Origin: Ichthyophis bannanicus
Lineage: Eukaryota; Chordata; Amphibia; Gymnophiona; Ichthyophiidae
Direction of reading: 5' to 3'
Length of the DNA: 64,000 nucleotides
Assembly: GCA_033557465.1 (NCBI GenBank)
Contig: CM066041.1
Coordinates: forward strand, 159,067,532 to 159,131,531
Below the pieces are notes generated by a model, which saw nothing but the letters and a program-made list of their open reading frames with translations, had not been told where the DNA came from and did not search any database. The translations under genes and the position numbers were made by a program. The first letter of the stretch is position 1, and each line of letters opens with the position of its first letter. Of the stretch, positions 1-11,470 are shown piece by piece.

Positions 1-1362
1 CGCATTGCAGGCTCTGGGTCAGATCCCAGAACCATTGTATATATAAGGCTGAACACCCAGGCCCATCGTTCATCACGGTACCATATACATAATACCTTTT
101 ACGAAACTATGCATGTAAATAAGTTTGATATCCCACATCCTTCTCAAAATCTGTTCTTAGAATTAGCTGGAGCAGTAGTATCTAGTCTCCACATTTCAGA
201 TTGTTATTTCTGCGGAGGAACTAGAATGGGTGATCAGTGGCCCTGGGAGGCCCAAGAATTGAATTACTCAGTAGCTTATAATCATACTGAGCTGCATAAG
301 ACCACCAGTGAATGGGTATTAGCACACCCGATAGTTGGACATCTGTGTTATGCTCGGACCGGACCCCAGTTCAATTTGAAAGTAGGACAGCTTGTCTGTC
401 TTAGCCAGACATTTTATAATGACACCACAAAACAGACGTCCTGGTGGTCAGGAGTTAATGAACCTGAACCTACCAACCCATTAGTAAAATTCCCTGAGCT
501 TGCCGATTTATGGACCAACCTTGCCCAGCCTCATGCCTGGCAAGCCCCACCTGGTTTGTATTGGATCTGTGGAACCCGAGCATATGCTCGACTCCCTATT
601 CACTGGGGAGGGGCATGTGTCTTAGGAACCATCCGACCTTCTTTCTTTCTGTTACCCACAGAACATGGAGAACAATTAGGTTACCCAGTCTATACAAAGA
701 GACAGAAAAGAGCAGCTTTGCAGATAGGCAAATGGGAGAGATGGGAGGGGGATGATTGGCCACCTGAGAGAATTATTGCCTATTATGGACCTGCCACTTG
801 GGAGCAAGATGGCACCTGGGGATACCGGACCCCTGTGTATATGATAAATCGTATTATACGCTTGCAAGCAGTTGTTGAATTAATAACTAATGAGACTAGC
901 CAAGCACTCACACTTCTAGCTAGACAAAGCACACAAATGCGTACTGCAATATATCAGAATCGCTTGGCACTAGACTACTTATTAGCAGCTGAAGGAGGAG
1001 TATGTGGTAAGTTAAATTTAACCAATTGTTGTTTGAAGATAGATGACAAAGGTCAAGTAGTTGAAGATATTGCTGAAAACATGCGAAAGCAAACTTATGT
1101 GCCAGTACAGACCTGGCATGGTCTTAAAATGCCTAATTGGTTTGAATCTATCTTCTCTGGATTGGGGGGACTTACTACTTTTGCTATGATGATATTAGTA
1201 TTTGTAGCCTTGTTTCTGTTGTTACCATGTATAATCCCATGTTGTATGCGCTCCATTAACAGTGTTATTGAAAATACAGTAGAACGAAAAACTGCTACTA
1301 AGATTTTGGCCTTATGTCACCCTAATCCTGGAACGCTTGGTCGTAATCCGACCCCAGTGTAA
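1..1362 (+). CDS. Endogenous retrovirus envelope (SU-TM), 5' end outside window
   Basis: The frame is open from base 1, so Met at 109 is probably internal and the true start lies left of the window. The product is a class-I (gamma-type) retroviral envelope. A CxxC motif (CYFC) lies in the surface subunit near 205. A furin-type site RQKR ends at 711. The transmembrane subunit follows, with a heptad-rich stretch, an immunosuppressive-type segment and a C-x7-CC motif (1003-1032). A hydrophobic anchor is at about 1183-1246, with a cytoplasmic tail to the stop at 1362. The TM part most resembles the ERV3/HERV-R type by family knowledge. No stop or frameshift is visible over 454 codons. An N-terminal signal peptide cannot be seen here. 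The gene ends 60 bp before the 3' LTR, as expected. Confidence 0.9.
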   Translation, partial: RIAGSGSDPRTIVYIRLNTQAHRSSRYHIHNTFYETMHVNKFDIPHPSQNLFLELAGAVVSSLHISDCYFCGGTRMGDQWPWEAQELNYSVAYNHTELHKTTSEWVLAHPIVGHLCYARTGPQFNLKVGQLVCLSQTFYNDTTKQTSWWSGVNEPEPTNPLVKFPELADLWTNLAQPHAWQAPPGLYWICGTRAYARLPIHWGGACVLGTIRPSFFLLPTEHGEQLGYPVYTKRQKRAALQIGKWERWEGDDWPPERIIAYYGPATWEQDGTWGYRTPVYMINRIIRLQAVVELITNETSQALTLLARQSTQMRTAIYQNRLALDYLLAAEGGVCGKLNLTNCCLKIDDKGQVVEDIAENMRKQTYVPVQTWHGLKMPNWFESIFSGLGGLTTFAMMILVFVALFLLLPCIIPCCMRSINSVIENTVERKTATKILALCHPNPGTLGRNPTPV

Positions 1363-1410
1363 TTAAGTGATTTAAATCTCACACCTTATTAGCCATAGGG
1401 TGAGATTAAT

Positions 1411-1422
1411 CAAAGTGGGGAA
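1411..1422 (+). promoter_or_regulatory. ERV1 polypurine tract
   Basis: Purine-rich run (AAAGTGGGGAA) directly before the TG of the 3' LTR. This is the plus-strand priming site of a retrovirus. Its equivalent in the second ERV of this window is AAAAGGAGGGAA. Confidence 0.75.
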
Positions 1423-2070
1423 TGTGGTAGGCGAAGGCCTATGATCCATGCTGCTTGAACTAAGCAGGCAGGCCTGAGCAGCTTGACCTGTAAATGAAGC
1501 CTGTGGTTAGGCCCAGAGGAATGAAAACACCCCCCTGAATGCTGCCTCCATAGAATCGAAACTTAACTAAGCATAACCAAGCAATACATAAGCAGAATCG
1601 GAACTTAGAAAAGATAGAAAAACAACTTTAATTGGTACTGATAGGAATGTGAGAAGCTTCTATGGAATTAATTAACTCCGCTGAAAGAAAGGTTACAGTG
1701 CCCTGCTTTCCCACATGTTCTAGTTAGCTAGTGACCTTGGAGGAGAAATGTATCAAGTCTAAGAACTGTCCATTGTAATGAGGGCTGTAAGGGGGGGAGA
1801 AACAGGTGCTGAGCCCAGACAAAGGTCCTCATTGGATAGCTACGTAACGGCACCGGGACCAATAGATGGGGCAAAAGGGGTTACCGGGACCAATGAGAAG
1901 TTTGCCTATGTACAGAATGGAGAAGAACTGTATAAAAGTTGTTGTTTTACTAACAGCCATTGCTCAGCCATTTTGAATGCGATTCTGCTTGAGTCTTGTG
2001 CACAATAAATGATTTGGACCTTCTGAACAGACTCCTGGTATTATTGGATTGTTTGCGCTCTGCCGCTACA
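1423..2070 (+). repeat. ERV1 3' LTR
   Basis: Starts TGTGGTAGG and ends CTACA (TG...CA), 648 bp. A TATA box (TATAAAAG) is at 1931-1938 and an AATAAA poly(A) signal at 2004-2009. Both ends and the U3/R/U5 landmarks can be aligned by eye with the LTRs at 27946-28710 and 34104-34843, so both proviruses are one family. The 5' LTR is outside the window, so the target-site duplication cannot be checked. Confidence 0.85.
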
Positions 2071-2780
2071 ATATTATTTTATGTTATTACTGTTGATGTG
2101 TGATATTATATATGTATGTGAGCTTCCCGGAAGTCCTATGATAGGAGGGCCATTAGTAATAAAAAAAAAAAAAGAAATGCCTCAAGGACACCTTTGCATA
2201 ATGCCCCACAGCATTCGGTCATATCCAGAAATTCCCAATACTTTGGTGGAAGTAATCCATCAGTGCTCCTTCCTCCCAAGGCCTTTACTCATGAGCCTGC
2301 ACCATTCCCCACAGCAGCTGCCAGATTTCAGCAGGGTTGGATTTAAGTATGGGCCAGCACAGGCAAGGGGGGCAAGGGGAAAGAGGGATTTGAAATGGTC
2401 CCCTCCTGAAATCATGAGAACGGGGTTCCCTCCATCTCCTACTTTGATGCCTTTTTACCTCAGTCACTGTTCTTTATGATCCCTTGTAGCAACCAGCAGT
2501 GCTTCTGCTGTAAACAACTCTCCAGCACTTGCATGTTGATAGGCCCTACAATGGATGCCCTTCATCCAGCATGGGCTTCCTTGCACCAGACAAACACGTG
2601 CAAGAGGCAGGGCATCACTGGTGACAGAAGACCCCACACTGGAGTTACTTAATGAAGATGTACTGCTGGCGGCTGTGCCAGCCTGGATCAAGGCATGGCA
2701 CAACAGCAGCAGCACTCCCACACTTATCAAAATTTGGCACTGGAGGCAGTTTCCTATGCTGTCCATGCCTAAAGAGTAAT
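2071..2780. other. Intergenic spacer, no gene recognised
   Basis: Between the ERV1 LTR and DIRS1. It contains an A-run at 2160-2173 after an AT-rich stretch. Short open frames on both strands show no recognisable motif. Confidence 0.5.
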
Positions 2781-2945
2781 TAGACTTTACATGCTAATTA
2801 GCGTTCCTATAGGGACTCTAGTCCAGTCCCTTTACTTCTGGGTTGTGTACCCCTTCTAGCAGCTTTGGAGACTGAGCTCTTCATTATTCTGATGATCCTC
2901 CAGTATAAATACCACTGGCTCCTCCCATCAAATTCAGTATTCTAT
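2781..2945. repeat. DIRS1 left inverted terminal repeat
   Basis: Complementary to 8515-8659. The outermost part (2781-2832) is also complementary to 3250-3292 in the internal region. It shares the segment 'agctttggagactgagct' with the right end. Confidence 0.85.
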
Positions 2946-3234
2946 TGACAACGCAGACTCAATGGAGAGACAGTAAAAACAACAAAATATCTTTAACTTT
3001 ACTTGAACCCCCACCCGGCACTTAACTTGAGAAAACAATTCTCCTCCCATCCTCCTGGAGAGAAGACCTTTTCACCCCTCCCCCAAGAGGTGAAGGAGTA
3101 CCTGAATTAAGAATTGAAAGTAAGCACTCTCTCTCTTACCTTTGCACGGACACCATAATCCTCCGAAGAAAACGGCACAGCGGATTCCCGCTTCTTGACT
3201 TACCTGTGCCCTTCGGGTCGCCTGTTACCTGAAA

Positions 3235-3345
3235 ACTGGGTGGGAACAAGGGACTGGACTCCCTATAGGAATGCTAATTAGTAGGTAAGGTCTGATAACT
3301 CTTTCATAGGCGTTCCTCAAGTCCAGTCCCTTTACTTCTGGGATG
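3235..3345. repeat. DIRS1 internal complementary region
   Basis: First half (about 3250-3292) is the reverse complement of the left terminus. Second half (about 3305-3345) is the reverse complement of the right terminus (8620-8659). It overlaps the 3' end of the recombinase gene, as in other DIRS elements. Confidence 0.8.
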
Positions 3346-3357
3346 TAACAGAGCAGT

Positions 3358-4487
3358 TTAACGCCAGGCGGGACCAGACAGTGCGGCCCAAAGCACCGCT
3401 GACCCAAACTCCGCATCCTCCTTAGCGTGAACATCCAACCGATAAAATTTAGCAAAGGTATGCAGAGGAAACCAAGTCGCTGCCTTGCAAATCTCCAAAG
3501 ACGGGACCAAACTAAACGGCCCACAACGTCGCCAAACCCCGTGTAGAATGGGCCCGGAAACTTCCTGGAACCAGTCTACCCCTCTGAATGTATGCCGCTG
3601 CAATGGCCTCTTTGATCCATCTGGAAATGGACCCCTTGGACGCCGCCTCCCCCTTACGCGATCCTCCAAACACCACAAACAACCGTTCCGACTTACGGAA
3701 TGGCGAAGTGCGCTTCAAGTAACGTCTCAAAGCTCTTCTCACGTCAAGTTTGTGGAGACGAAACATCCTCCAACCCGTTCCCTGCCCCCGAAAAGGAGGG
3801 AAGGGAAACTGACTGATTCACATAAAATGGCGAAACCACCTTGGGTAAGAAGGAAGGGACCGTCCGCAAAACCACCTTCTCTTTGAAAAACGAAAGAAAA
3901 GACGGACGGCATGACAGTGCTTGAAGTTCAGAAATGCGCCTAGCCAAACAGATCGCTACCAAAAACGCTGTCTTAAGCGTCAAGTCCTTCAAAGAGGCTC
4001 ACTCCCGAGGCTCGAACAGATGACCAGACAGAATATTCAAAACCAGATTAAGATCCCAGGGAGGGACCGCCAATTCTCGCTGAAGACGAACCTGCCTCAC
4101 TGCCCTCAGGAACATACCTACATCCGGGTGCTGTCCTAGAACCTTGCCCCTGTAACAAGAAATGGCCGCTACCTGCACCCGGAGAGAACTGACAGCAAGC
4201 CCTTTTTCCAAGCCTGCCTGCAAAAATTCCAACACTTCTGGAACAGCAACTTACAGAGGACGTCTATTCCGGTCCGCACACCAGCCCTCAAAAATGCACC
4301 AGACCCTCACATAGGAGAGACAGGTAGAACGCTTGCGAGCCTTCAAAGTGGAAATTACTGCACCGGAATATCCTCGCCTGCGCAACCGTGCCCTTTCAAT
4401 AGCCAGGCCGTAAGCGAGAACCGATCCACTTGCGGCATCTGTAAGGGATCCTGGAACAAGAGATCGTCCCTCACTGGCAGCCGCCAT
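3358..4487 (-). pseudogene. DIRS1 tyrosine recombinase (broken)
   Basis: Fragments in several frames together cover the recombinase. The N-terminal core-binding part is at 4487-4251 (ending ...YVRVWCIFEGWC). A helical part follows at 4235-3999 (AVPPWDLNLVL). The catalytic domain includes the first Arg in ARRISELQAL (about 3940), the HxxR-type box AHSTRG (about 3555) and the Tyr motif HTFAKFYRLDV (about 3440). The enzyme would integrate circular DIRS DNA without duplicating the target. At least three frameshifts separate the pieces. Confidence 0.8.
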
Positions 4488-5394
4488 GGCTTATCAGCCA
4501 CCAGCCTTACTAGATCGGCGTACCATGGGTGACGTGGCCAATCTGGAGCTATCAGGATCACCCACCCTCGGTGGGCTTCCACCCTCTGAAGGACTTTTCC
4601 TATTAGCGCCCACGGAGGAAACACATAAAGCAGCCCCTCCGAGGGCCACTGCTGTACCAGAGCATCCAGCCCCTCTGACATCCTTTCCCTTCTTCTGCTG
4701 AAGAAGCGGCTGGACTTGGCCGATTCGAACCTTGCCATGAGATCAATGATGGGCGGTCCCCAGCGCCGCACCACCTGTTCGTACACCTGATGGCAGAGCT
4801 CCCATTCTCCGGGATCCACTTTTGCGCCTGCTCAGGAAATCCACTTCAACATTATTCACTCTGACCACATGCTGTGCCGATAGCGCCTCCAGATGAGCTT
4901 CGGCCCACATCAGCAGCTCCTCTGCTTCTTACTCCAGAAAACGGCCTGCTTGTGCCGCCCTGCCGGTTGATATAGGCTAACGTGGTCACGTTGTCTGAAA
5001 ATACCCAGACTGCCTTCCGGTGGAGCCACTGCTCGAAGGCCTGGAGCGCTAGCAACACCGCTTGCATCTCCAATCTGTTGATGGACCACTGGGCTTTGGC
5101 CGTCGTCCATGTCCCTCGTGCTAATTGTCCCTTGCAGTGAGCCCCCCAGCCTGACAAACTGGCATCCGTCGTCAACTGCATCCATCTTGGGAACTCGAGA
5201 GGCATGCCTCTTTCCAAATTTCCCGCCCGGAACCACCACTGAAGACCTTCCCTGGCCTCCAGAGGACACGGGAGACACACCAACAGGGACTGACGTTGAT
5301 GAGACCACCGACGGAGCAGAGCCCGCTGAAGAGGTCTCATGTGCGCTCTGGCCCAAGGAACTAACTCGATCACCGCTGCCATCGTCCCCAGCAC
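4355..5394 (-). pseudogene. DIRS1 RNase H and methyltransferase-like domains (broken)
   Basis: RNase H residues are visible: Asp in TTDASLSGWG, Glu in RLEMQAV and Asp in FSDNVTTLAYINRQGG (about 4960-5190). After a frameshift the DIRS adenine-methyltransferase-like region follows at 4819-4355, with IIDLMARFES, LLYVFPPWALIGKVL and ILIAPDWPRHPWYADL. The latter is routinely found between RNase H and recombinase in vertebrate DIRS elements; its role is unproven. Confidence 0.75.
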
Positions 5395-6501
5395 CTATAG
5401 ATAATGCCACGCCGAGGGAGACTTCATGGCCAGAAACTGCCGAATCAGAATCTGCAGCCCCGCTGAACCAGCAAAAACACCCTGCCTTTGTCTGTGTCGA
5501 ACCTTGCACCTAAATACTCTATCACCTGGGATGGTTCCAGTCTGCTTTTTGTCAGATTGATAACCCACCCCAGACTCCGAAGGAGTTCTACTACCCTGTC
5601 TGTCACCTTCCGACTCTCCTCCTCGGACTTGGCCCGAATCAACCAGTCGTTGAGGTATGGGTGAACCAAAATAGCTTCCTTGCGCAGCGCCGCCGCCGCC
5701 ACCGCCACCACCACCATTACCTTGGTGAAGGTGCGGGGAGCTGTTGCTAGGCCGAAGGGCAAGGTCTGAAACTGAAAATGTCCCCGAGGAACTGCAAAAC
5801 GTGGGAACTGCTGGTGAGACTCGCGAATCAGAATATGCAAGTATGCCTCCGTCAGATCGAGAGATCAAAAACTCTCCCTGTCGCACCGCTACTATTACCG
5901 ATCTCAAGGTTTCCATGCGGAAATGAGGCACTCAGAGACACCGATTAACCCGCTTCAAGTCGAGAATTGGTTGAAAGGTGCCCTCCTTCTTTGGTACCAC
6001 GAAGTAGATGGAGTATCGACCGCAGCCGCACTGGTCGCTGGGCACCGCCACGACCGCCTCTAATTCCAGCAACCGGTCCACAGTTTCTTCTACTGCTGCT
6101 CTCGTCACCTGGGATCTGCATGGAGACCGAACGAACGATGGGACCACTGGAGATGCCAATTCGAGAGCGTAGCCATCTCGAATTACCTCCAGAACCCATT
6201 GATCAGATGTGACCTGGGTCCAGGCGGGGAAAAACTGCTGCAAACGCCCCCCTACCGGCACCACCCCGACCTGGACCCCCCTCACTTCATTGTGACTTCC
6301 TGAGGGGTGAGGTAGAGGAAGAGGACCCAAATCCTCTTCCTGCCCCCCAAAATCCCTGGAAGGTCTGTCCTCGTGAAGGAAAACGTTCCCTTTGAAAAGG
6401 AGAGAACCGCGACACCCGAAATTTTCGGGCCTCCCGTGGCTGCACCCTAGTAGAAGCGGAAGGACGAGATTGCTTCTGCTGATCCTCGGGCAGTCTACCA
6501 C
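5395..6501 (-). pseudogene. DIRS1 reverse transcriptase (broken, catalytic YLND)
   Basis: RT motifs in order: IYFVVPKK and QPILDLKRVN near 5960-6010, then LPFGLATAPRTFTKV near 5750, then the active-site box. That box reads HPYLNDWL instead of YLDD (about 5655), so the first catalytic Asp is Asn. An in-frame TGA lies at 5932-5934 and a frameshift near 5865. The reading frame overlaps the 3' end of gag in another frame. A short GCC/ACC run near 5690-5715 adds extra Ala/Val codons just before the active site. Confidence 0.8.
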
Positions 6502-7629
6502 CCTTGGATTCTCCCAAATCCTTCACCAGCTTATTCAGGTCCTCTCCGAACAGGAGCTTTCCCTTGAAGGGAAGCTTACTAAGGCGAGTCTTAGAAAAAC
6601 CATCTGCCGCCCAGTTCCGCAGCCAAAGGTACCGACAGGCCGCAACCACCGAAGCCATGTTCTTTGACAAGTTTCTGACCAGGTCATACTGGCTATCTGC
6701 TAGATAGGCTGCCCCTGACTCGATTCTTTCCGCTTCCCCTTGCGAATTGCCAGGAGTGTCGCCAGGCAGCTGGAGCTGTTGCGACCAGCGCAGATAAGCA
6801 TGTGCAACCCACGCCCCACAAATCGAGGCCTGAAGAGCCAGAGTGCTAATATAAAACGCTTGCTTCAGTAACGTGTCCAGCTTCCGGTCCTGGGGATCCC
6901 GCAGAGCCACGCTGCCTTCCACTGGAATAGTTGTCTTCTTGGTCACAGCCGAAACCGCCGCGTCCATCCTAGGCGAACGCAACAGCTCCGTATCTGACTC
7001 CAGCAAAGTATACAAGCGGGCCATGGACCAGACTCCCCTTAACGCCGAATCCGGCTGGTCCCATTCTTCTTGAATCATCTTCCTGACCACCCGGTGGACC
7101 GGGAAGACTTTCTGCGATTTCCTTACCGCCTGAATAAGGGGGTCCTCCAATGCTTCATCCTCCCCTGGCACCCCCGGGACCATATTGAGTACCTTCAAGG
7201 ACTCTGCGATCAAAGCCAGCAACTCCTCCCGGCGAAAGACCCACACAATCCTAGCTTTCTGTTTGTCTTGGGTCTCGCCCTCTTCGAGTTCCTCCTCTTC
7301 TTCCCCTAGTTCTGGCTCCGAAAACTCCTCTTCACGGTCCCCCGTCAACTGCCGAGGGACAAACCGTCTCTCGCTAGCTTCTGCTGCTTAGGTGATATAG
7401 CAGACTCAGCTTCACTAAGCCCACTACCTCTCTTGGGTGGACCGTCCTGTCCTCCCTGCTTCTGCTCCTGCTCCTGCTGACGCAGACAGAACGCCTTATG
7501 GAGAAGCAGCACAAACTCTGGGGAGAAGTCTCCCAAGCCTTCCCCTTCCTGAGCCGCCGCAGAAGAAAAAGTAGTAGTACCGAGAAGGGGTTGGACCTGG
7601 GTTTGCTGCTCGGAGACCGCAGCCACCAA
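6287..7629 (-). pseudogene. DIRS1 gag-like ORF (one frameshift)
   Basis: Main open frame 7348-6287 (353 codons) and an upstream part 7629-7345 in another frame. It starts with an acidic stretch (EEEEELEEGE), then a conserved core (FPVHRVVRKMIQEEWD; TIPVEGSVALRDPQDRKLD; ASICGAWVAHAYLRWSQ) shared with the DIRS2 and DIRS4 gag. The C-terminus is basic, Ser/Arg/Gly rich, and may bind nucleic acid. DIRS gag proteins are thought to form the particle. The frameshift at about 7345 probably postdates insertion. Confidence 0.7.
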
Positions 7630-8514
7630 GACTCTCTGACCCTAGCCTTGGTCCTACCTCCTCCCCCAACTCCTGAGCGGTGCCAGCCATCGGGTCCAGT
7701 CCCACGCTGGTCTGGAGATCCTGTTCCACAGAGGCGGCTTCTGACACACACACCCTGCAGATGCCTGCCTCTGAGACTGTACCTCGCCTTGTGCCACACA
7801 CTAGGCACTGAGGCCTAGCCAGCATAATGGAGTTTCTGCCCCAAGGGCACCCAGTACTAAGGCCCAACCTAAGCCAAAACAAAATATCAAAAGAAAAACG
7901 GGCTCTGATTCCTGTGCCGGGAGCAACGCTAACCGCACACCCCAGACCTGCTAGGCCGGGAAGCGCCAAAAAACATGCAAAGGAACAAGGCAGCAAAACT
8001 CCACTCTCCCCACCAACGGCGACACCTACCTCTGATGAGACGCTGAACATCGCAGGGCGGCAGGTGCTTCCGCGGCTCTGTTCCATGCGGCTCGCCGCTT
8101 CTTTATCTGCACCTCTGACTGCCGGATCCCGCCCTCGTGCTCAGCCTCCACGAGGGCTTTGGCCACGAGATGGGATCAGCGCGGCAGGCAGCAGAAAACT
8201 TCTACCGCTGCCCCAACAGCTCTAAGGTTTTCCTTCCAGCCGGCTCCTCACCTCCGAAGGGCTCGGGAGGCGCCTCTCCTCTCTTCAGTGGAGCTCTTTG
8301 CTAGGCCCCACGCCTAAAGGTGAGAAGGGAGGGGAGGGGGGGGGAGCTCTCCATCCAGAAACAGCTCTAACTAACCACGCTCCTAAACACCAGGAGCTAC
8401 CATAAAAAGAAAGACAGACAAATAATGTAATAAAATAAAATAAGAACCCCCACAATCGCTCCACTAAGTCTACTTCTCCCTGGCTTAGTGCTCCTTATAA
8501 CTGCTTTGGAGACT
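7630..8514. other. DIRS1 5' leader
   Basis: GC-rich region between the right terminal repeat and gag. It contains open frames without recognisable domains, a G-rich run near 8325-8345 and an A/T-rich stretch at 8400-8450. Confidence 0.5.
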
Positions 8515-8659
8515 GAGCTAAACTGAATCTGGTGGGAGGAGCCAGTCGTATTTATATTGGAGGATCATCAGAATAATGAAGAGCTCAGTCTCCAAAGCTG
8601 CTAGAAGGGGTACACAACCCAGAAGTAAAGGGACCGGACTGGAGGAACACCTAGGAAAT
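8515..8659. repeat. DIRS1 right inverted terminal repeat
   Basis: Reverse complement of 2781-2945. It also contains its own short fold-back: 'ctttggagactgagct' at about 8503-8519 and 'agctcagtctccaaag' at 8582-8597 are complementary, so the end can form a hairpin. Confidence 0.8.
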
Positions 8660-9786
8660 ACAGGTCTGGATTTCAGCAAATCGTATGCTCCTGTGGTCTG
8701 CAACTGTGCTCTGCTGTGGCTTGTTCTCATCTCTCGGTCTGCGGCATGTTTATATTTACTATTGCTCACCTTTAAATCCAGGCATTTTACCATAGTATTG
8801 GAGCCAAGTCCCTGCAACAGTAGTTTTACTCCTGAAAAAAGTAAGACATAAAAACAAACATTCATGTCAATATCAAAAGCATGATAATCTTAATCCAGCG
8901 TTGCAGGCTGGATAGCCCTTGCTTTTGCTACATTAGGCCGACTTTCCCTCTCCTTACACTTTAAGGGGGTAATTTGATAAGGAGCTGTGCAAAGGTATGT
9001 GCTATCAACACACATAAATCGCTTAATGATAATGATTTACGTGCATACTTTGGTCAGTCGCTATCCTATAAGTAGGTGTATCAAGCCAATGGTGTGTATC
9101 TTCACTGCAGGCATGCATAGGTGCAGCGCAAATCTACACACGTAAGTTATAAAATAACATAACTTAGTAAATAAAGTTATTTACACCAGTCCTAGGGTGA
9201 GTGCAACTGATCATTTGCCACATGTATTCCACCCTTATGGCAATATTTTATAAAGTACATGTGTACTTCATTTTATAAAATAGGTATGATAGACATGCAA
9301 AAACATGTTAAACAGGCACAACTTTATTAAATTACCCTCTAAAATGATCATTTTCAATGGATAAAGCATTGTTTTACCTATAGAAATAACCTATTATGAG
9401 CTGCCCACTAAAAGCAGATAAAAGTGCATACATAATACCATTTCACATACACTTTCCCTTGCAGAAAGCAAGGGCATTTTCAAGGAAGGCATTCCCTTAG
9501 GGGATTACTTTTAATTTCAAAACCATGTATGCAATTTTTCTTGAAAAAAATAACCTGTTAGCTCGTGTAATTATGTATAAGTAGTTTTGGTGGGATAATT
9601 TGTACCTCCAATTGTACTGTCTTAATGTTAAGTACCCTCATGTTAAATGTAACCCTCCAATGTGACCACTTTGATTTTAGGATAAGGTGGTATACAAATC
9701 TGTCTAAATAAATAAATAAAATTTGGAAAAACTGATATAAAATGTGCATACATTTTAATTTACAATTTAGGAGGACTGCTACAAAA
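8660..9786. other. AT-rich spacer between DIRS1 and DIRS2
   Basis: No gene seen. 9600-9722 resembles the 3' end of a LINE or SINE on the plus strand: 'gataaggtggtatacaaat' followed by a TAAA simple-repeat tail. The rest is AT rich with no recognised element. Confidence 0.5.
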
Positions 9787-9960
9787 AGGTGAAATTAGGC
9801 CTTACCTGCTAATTGACGTTCCTTGAGCAAGTCCAGTCCAGTCCTGGACCCGTGGGTAGTGTCACCTCACCAGCTGCTTGGAGACTGAGCATGTCCCAAC
9901 CCTGACATCAGGGCATACATACCTGTGGCACCTACTACCAGAGCCAGTATCCTATTGACA
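9787..9960. repeat. DIRS2 left inverted terminal repeat
   Basis: Complementary to 16265-16433, sharing 'cagctgcttggagactgagc' (read as its complement on the right). The outer 40 bp are complementary to about 10290-10330. Confidence 0.8.
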
Positions 9961-10254
9961 AAGCAGACTCACGAAAGCAATGACGACAGAAAAACAAATT
10001 TCTTATATGAGCCCTCCCCCCAACCAGGAGAACAACCACCTCCCCCTGAGAGAGAGAGAGAGAACACTTACCACAGTAGAACCTCCTCACCGCCAGACCT
10101 TTAATGAACACTCTGACTACATCGAGTCGAGCTGTCAAAAGGTTCTTAGCTAAGCTCAACCATTCCACCCTGCTCTTTCACTGTCTGCTCCAGCCCCTAA
10201 ATGCATTGATATCCTTGCGGGCCGCATCTATAGCTGTACTGGAAAACCACTAAA

Positions 10255-10345
10255 CCCCAGGGTGGGAACTGGGACTGGACTAGACTCACTCAAGTAATGC
10301 CAATTAGCAGGTAAGGCTTAATTTCACCTTCCTTATCGTTCCTCC
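10255..10345. repeat. DIRS2 internal complementary region
   Basis: Its first part is complementary to the left terminus (aattagcaggtaaggcttaa) and its second part to the right terminus (ccttatcgttcctcc). Confidence 0.75.
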
Positions 10346-10383
10346 ATTCTAGGCCCAGACCTGCAGGACGTACCATAGAAGTA

Positions 10384-11470
10384 CTACCCTTGGGAGGGAC
10401 CCACCAGACAGGCCTGAAGAACCGCCGCTCCAAAACACGCGTACCCTGCCGCCTGAACATACAGTCTATAATGTTTCACAAAGGTATGCAGAGACAACCA
10501 GGTTGCCACCCTACAAATATCCCCTGGCGACACCAACCACGACTCTGCCCACCAAGCCATCTGTGCACGAGTCGAGTTCGTTTGCAACCTCCTAGGCAGC
10601 TGCTTGCACTGCAGCAAATACGCCAAAGATATCGCCTCTTGCACCTACCAGGAAATGGTGGCTTTAGAAGTCGCTTCTCCCTTATTCACTCCGCCATTCA
10701 AAATAAACAAACAGTCAATCTGACTTCTGAAATGACTCCGTTCTTTTTAAGAATCGGTGCGATACTCATTTGATGTCCAAACAGTGCAGTAGGGGATCCC
10801 TTTCCTTCCTCCCTGCCCCTGAAAACATCAGGAGCGTCGCCACCTGATTCAAATGAAACACTGACAGCACCTTTGGCAAGGAAGGAAGGAACCAGTGACA
10901 GAACCACCTTCTCATTATCCAAACACCAGAAAGGGCTCCCAACAGAATAAGGCCTGCAGCTCCGAAATTCTCCTCGTGGAGCAGATTGCCACCAAGAACA
11001 CCGTCATTATGGTAAGATCCTTTACTGTACATGAACTTAAAGGTTCAAAAGGCAGTTCCGTCAGTACTGACAACACCAGATTGAGGTCCCAAGGAGGCAC
11101 CATCGCTCTGAAGGGTGGACACTCTTGCTTCACCACTCTGAGAAACCTAACTACATCGGGGTGAGCTGCTAGCGAAACCCTCTTGACTCGCCCATAGTAA
11201 CAACAAATGGCTGCCACCTGAACCCTGAGAGTGCTGCATGCTAGACTTTTCTCGAAACCTGCCTGCCTGCAGGAAGGCCAACCCCTCCGGCACTGAAGCA
11301 GATAGTGACTTACTGTGGTTTTGCAAGTGACGTCGAGTGCCGCCTGGCTTTCAGCAGCATCGAGATTACCTGGTTCGAATACCCCCTTCACTGCAAGCGG
11401 GCTCAATAGCCAAGCTGTAAGCGAGAATCGAGCCACCTGCAGCATCAGTACGAGAATCTGAACTAGCAGG
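10384..11470 (-). pseudogene. DIRS2 tyrosine recombinase (broken)
   Basis: The catalytic Arg lies in STRRISELQAL (about 10960). The terminal part at 10644-10384 has ATWLSLHTFVKHYRLYV with the Tyr nucleophile position. The His of the HxxR box is replaced: the segment reads QTNSTRAQ where DIRS1 and DIRS4 have AHSTRG and AHLTRAQ. Upstream, PPWDLNLVLSVLTELPFEPL matches the DIRS1 helical region. Frameshifts occur near 10700 and 10920. Confidence 0.75.

Larger units (their letters stand above)
2781..8659 (-). mobile_element. DIRS1: DIRS-type tyrosine-recombinase retrotransposon
   Basis: Reading on the minus strand, the order is leader, gag, RT, RNase H, methyltransferase-like domain, tyrosine recombinase. 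This is the standard DIRS gene order. Termini are inverted repeats (about 2804-2940 against 8518-8652, some 90% alike by eye). An internal complementary region at 3235-3345 is complementary to both ends, the hallmark of DIRS replication through a circular intermediate. No target-site duplication is expected. All coding regions carry frameshifts or stops, so this copy is dead. Confidence 0.9.
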
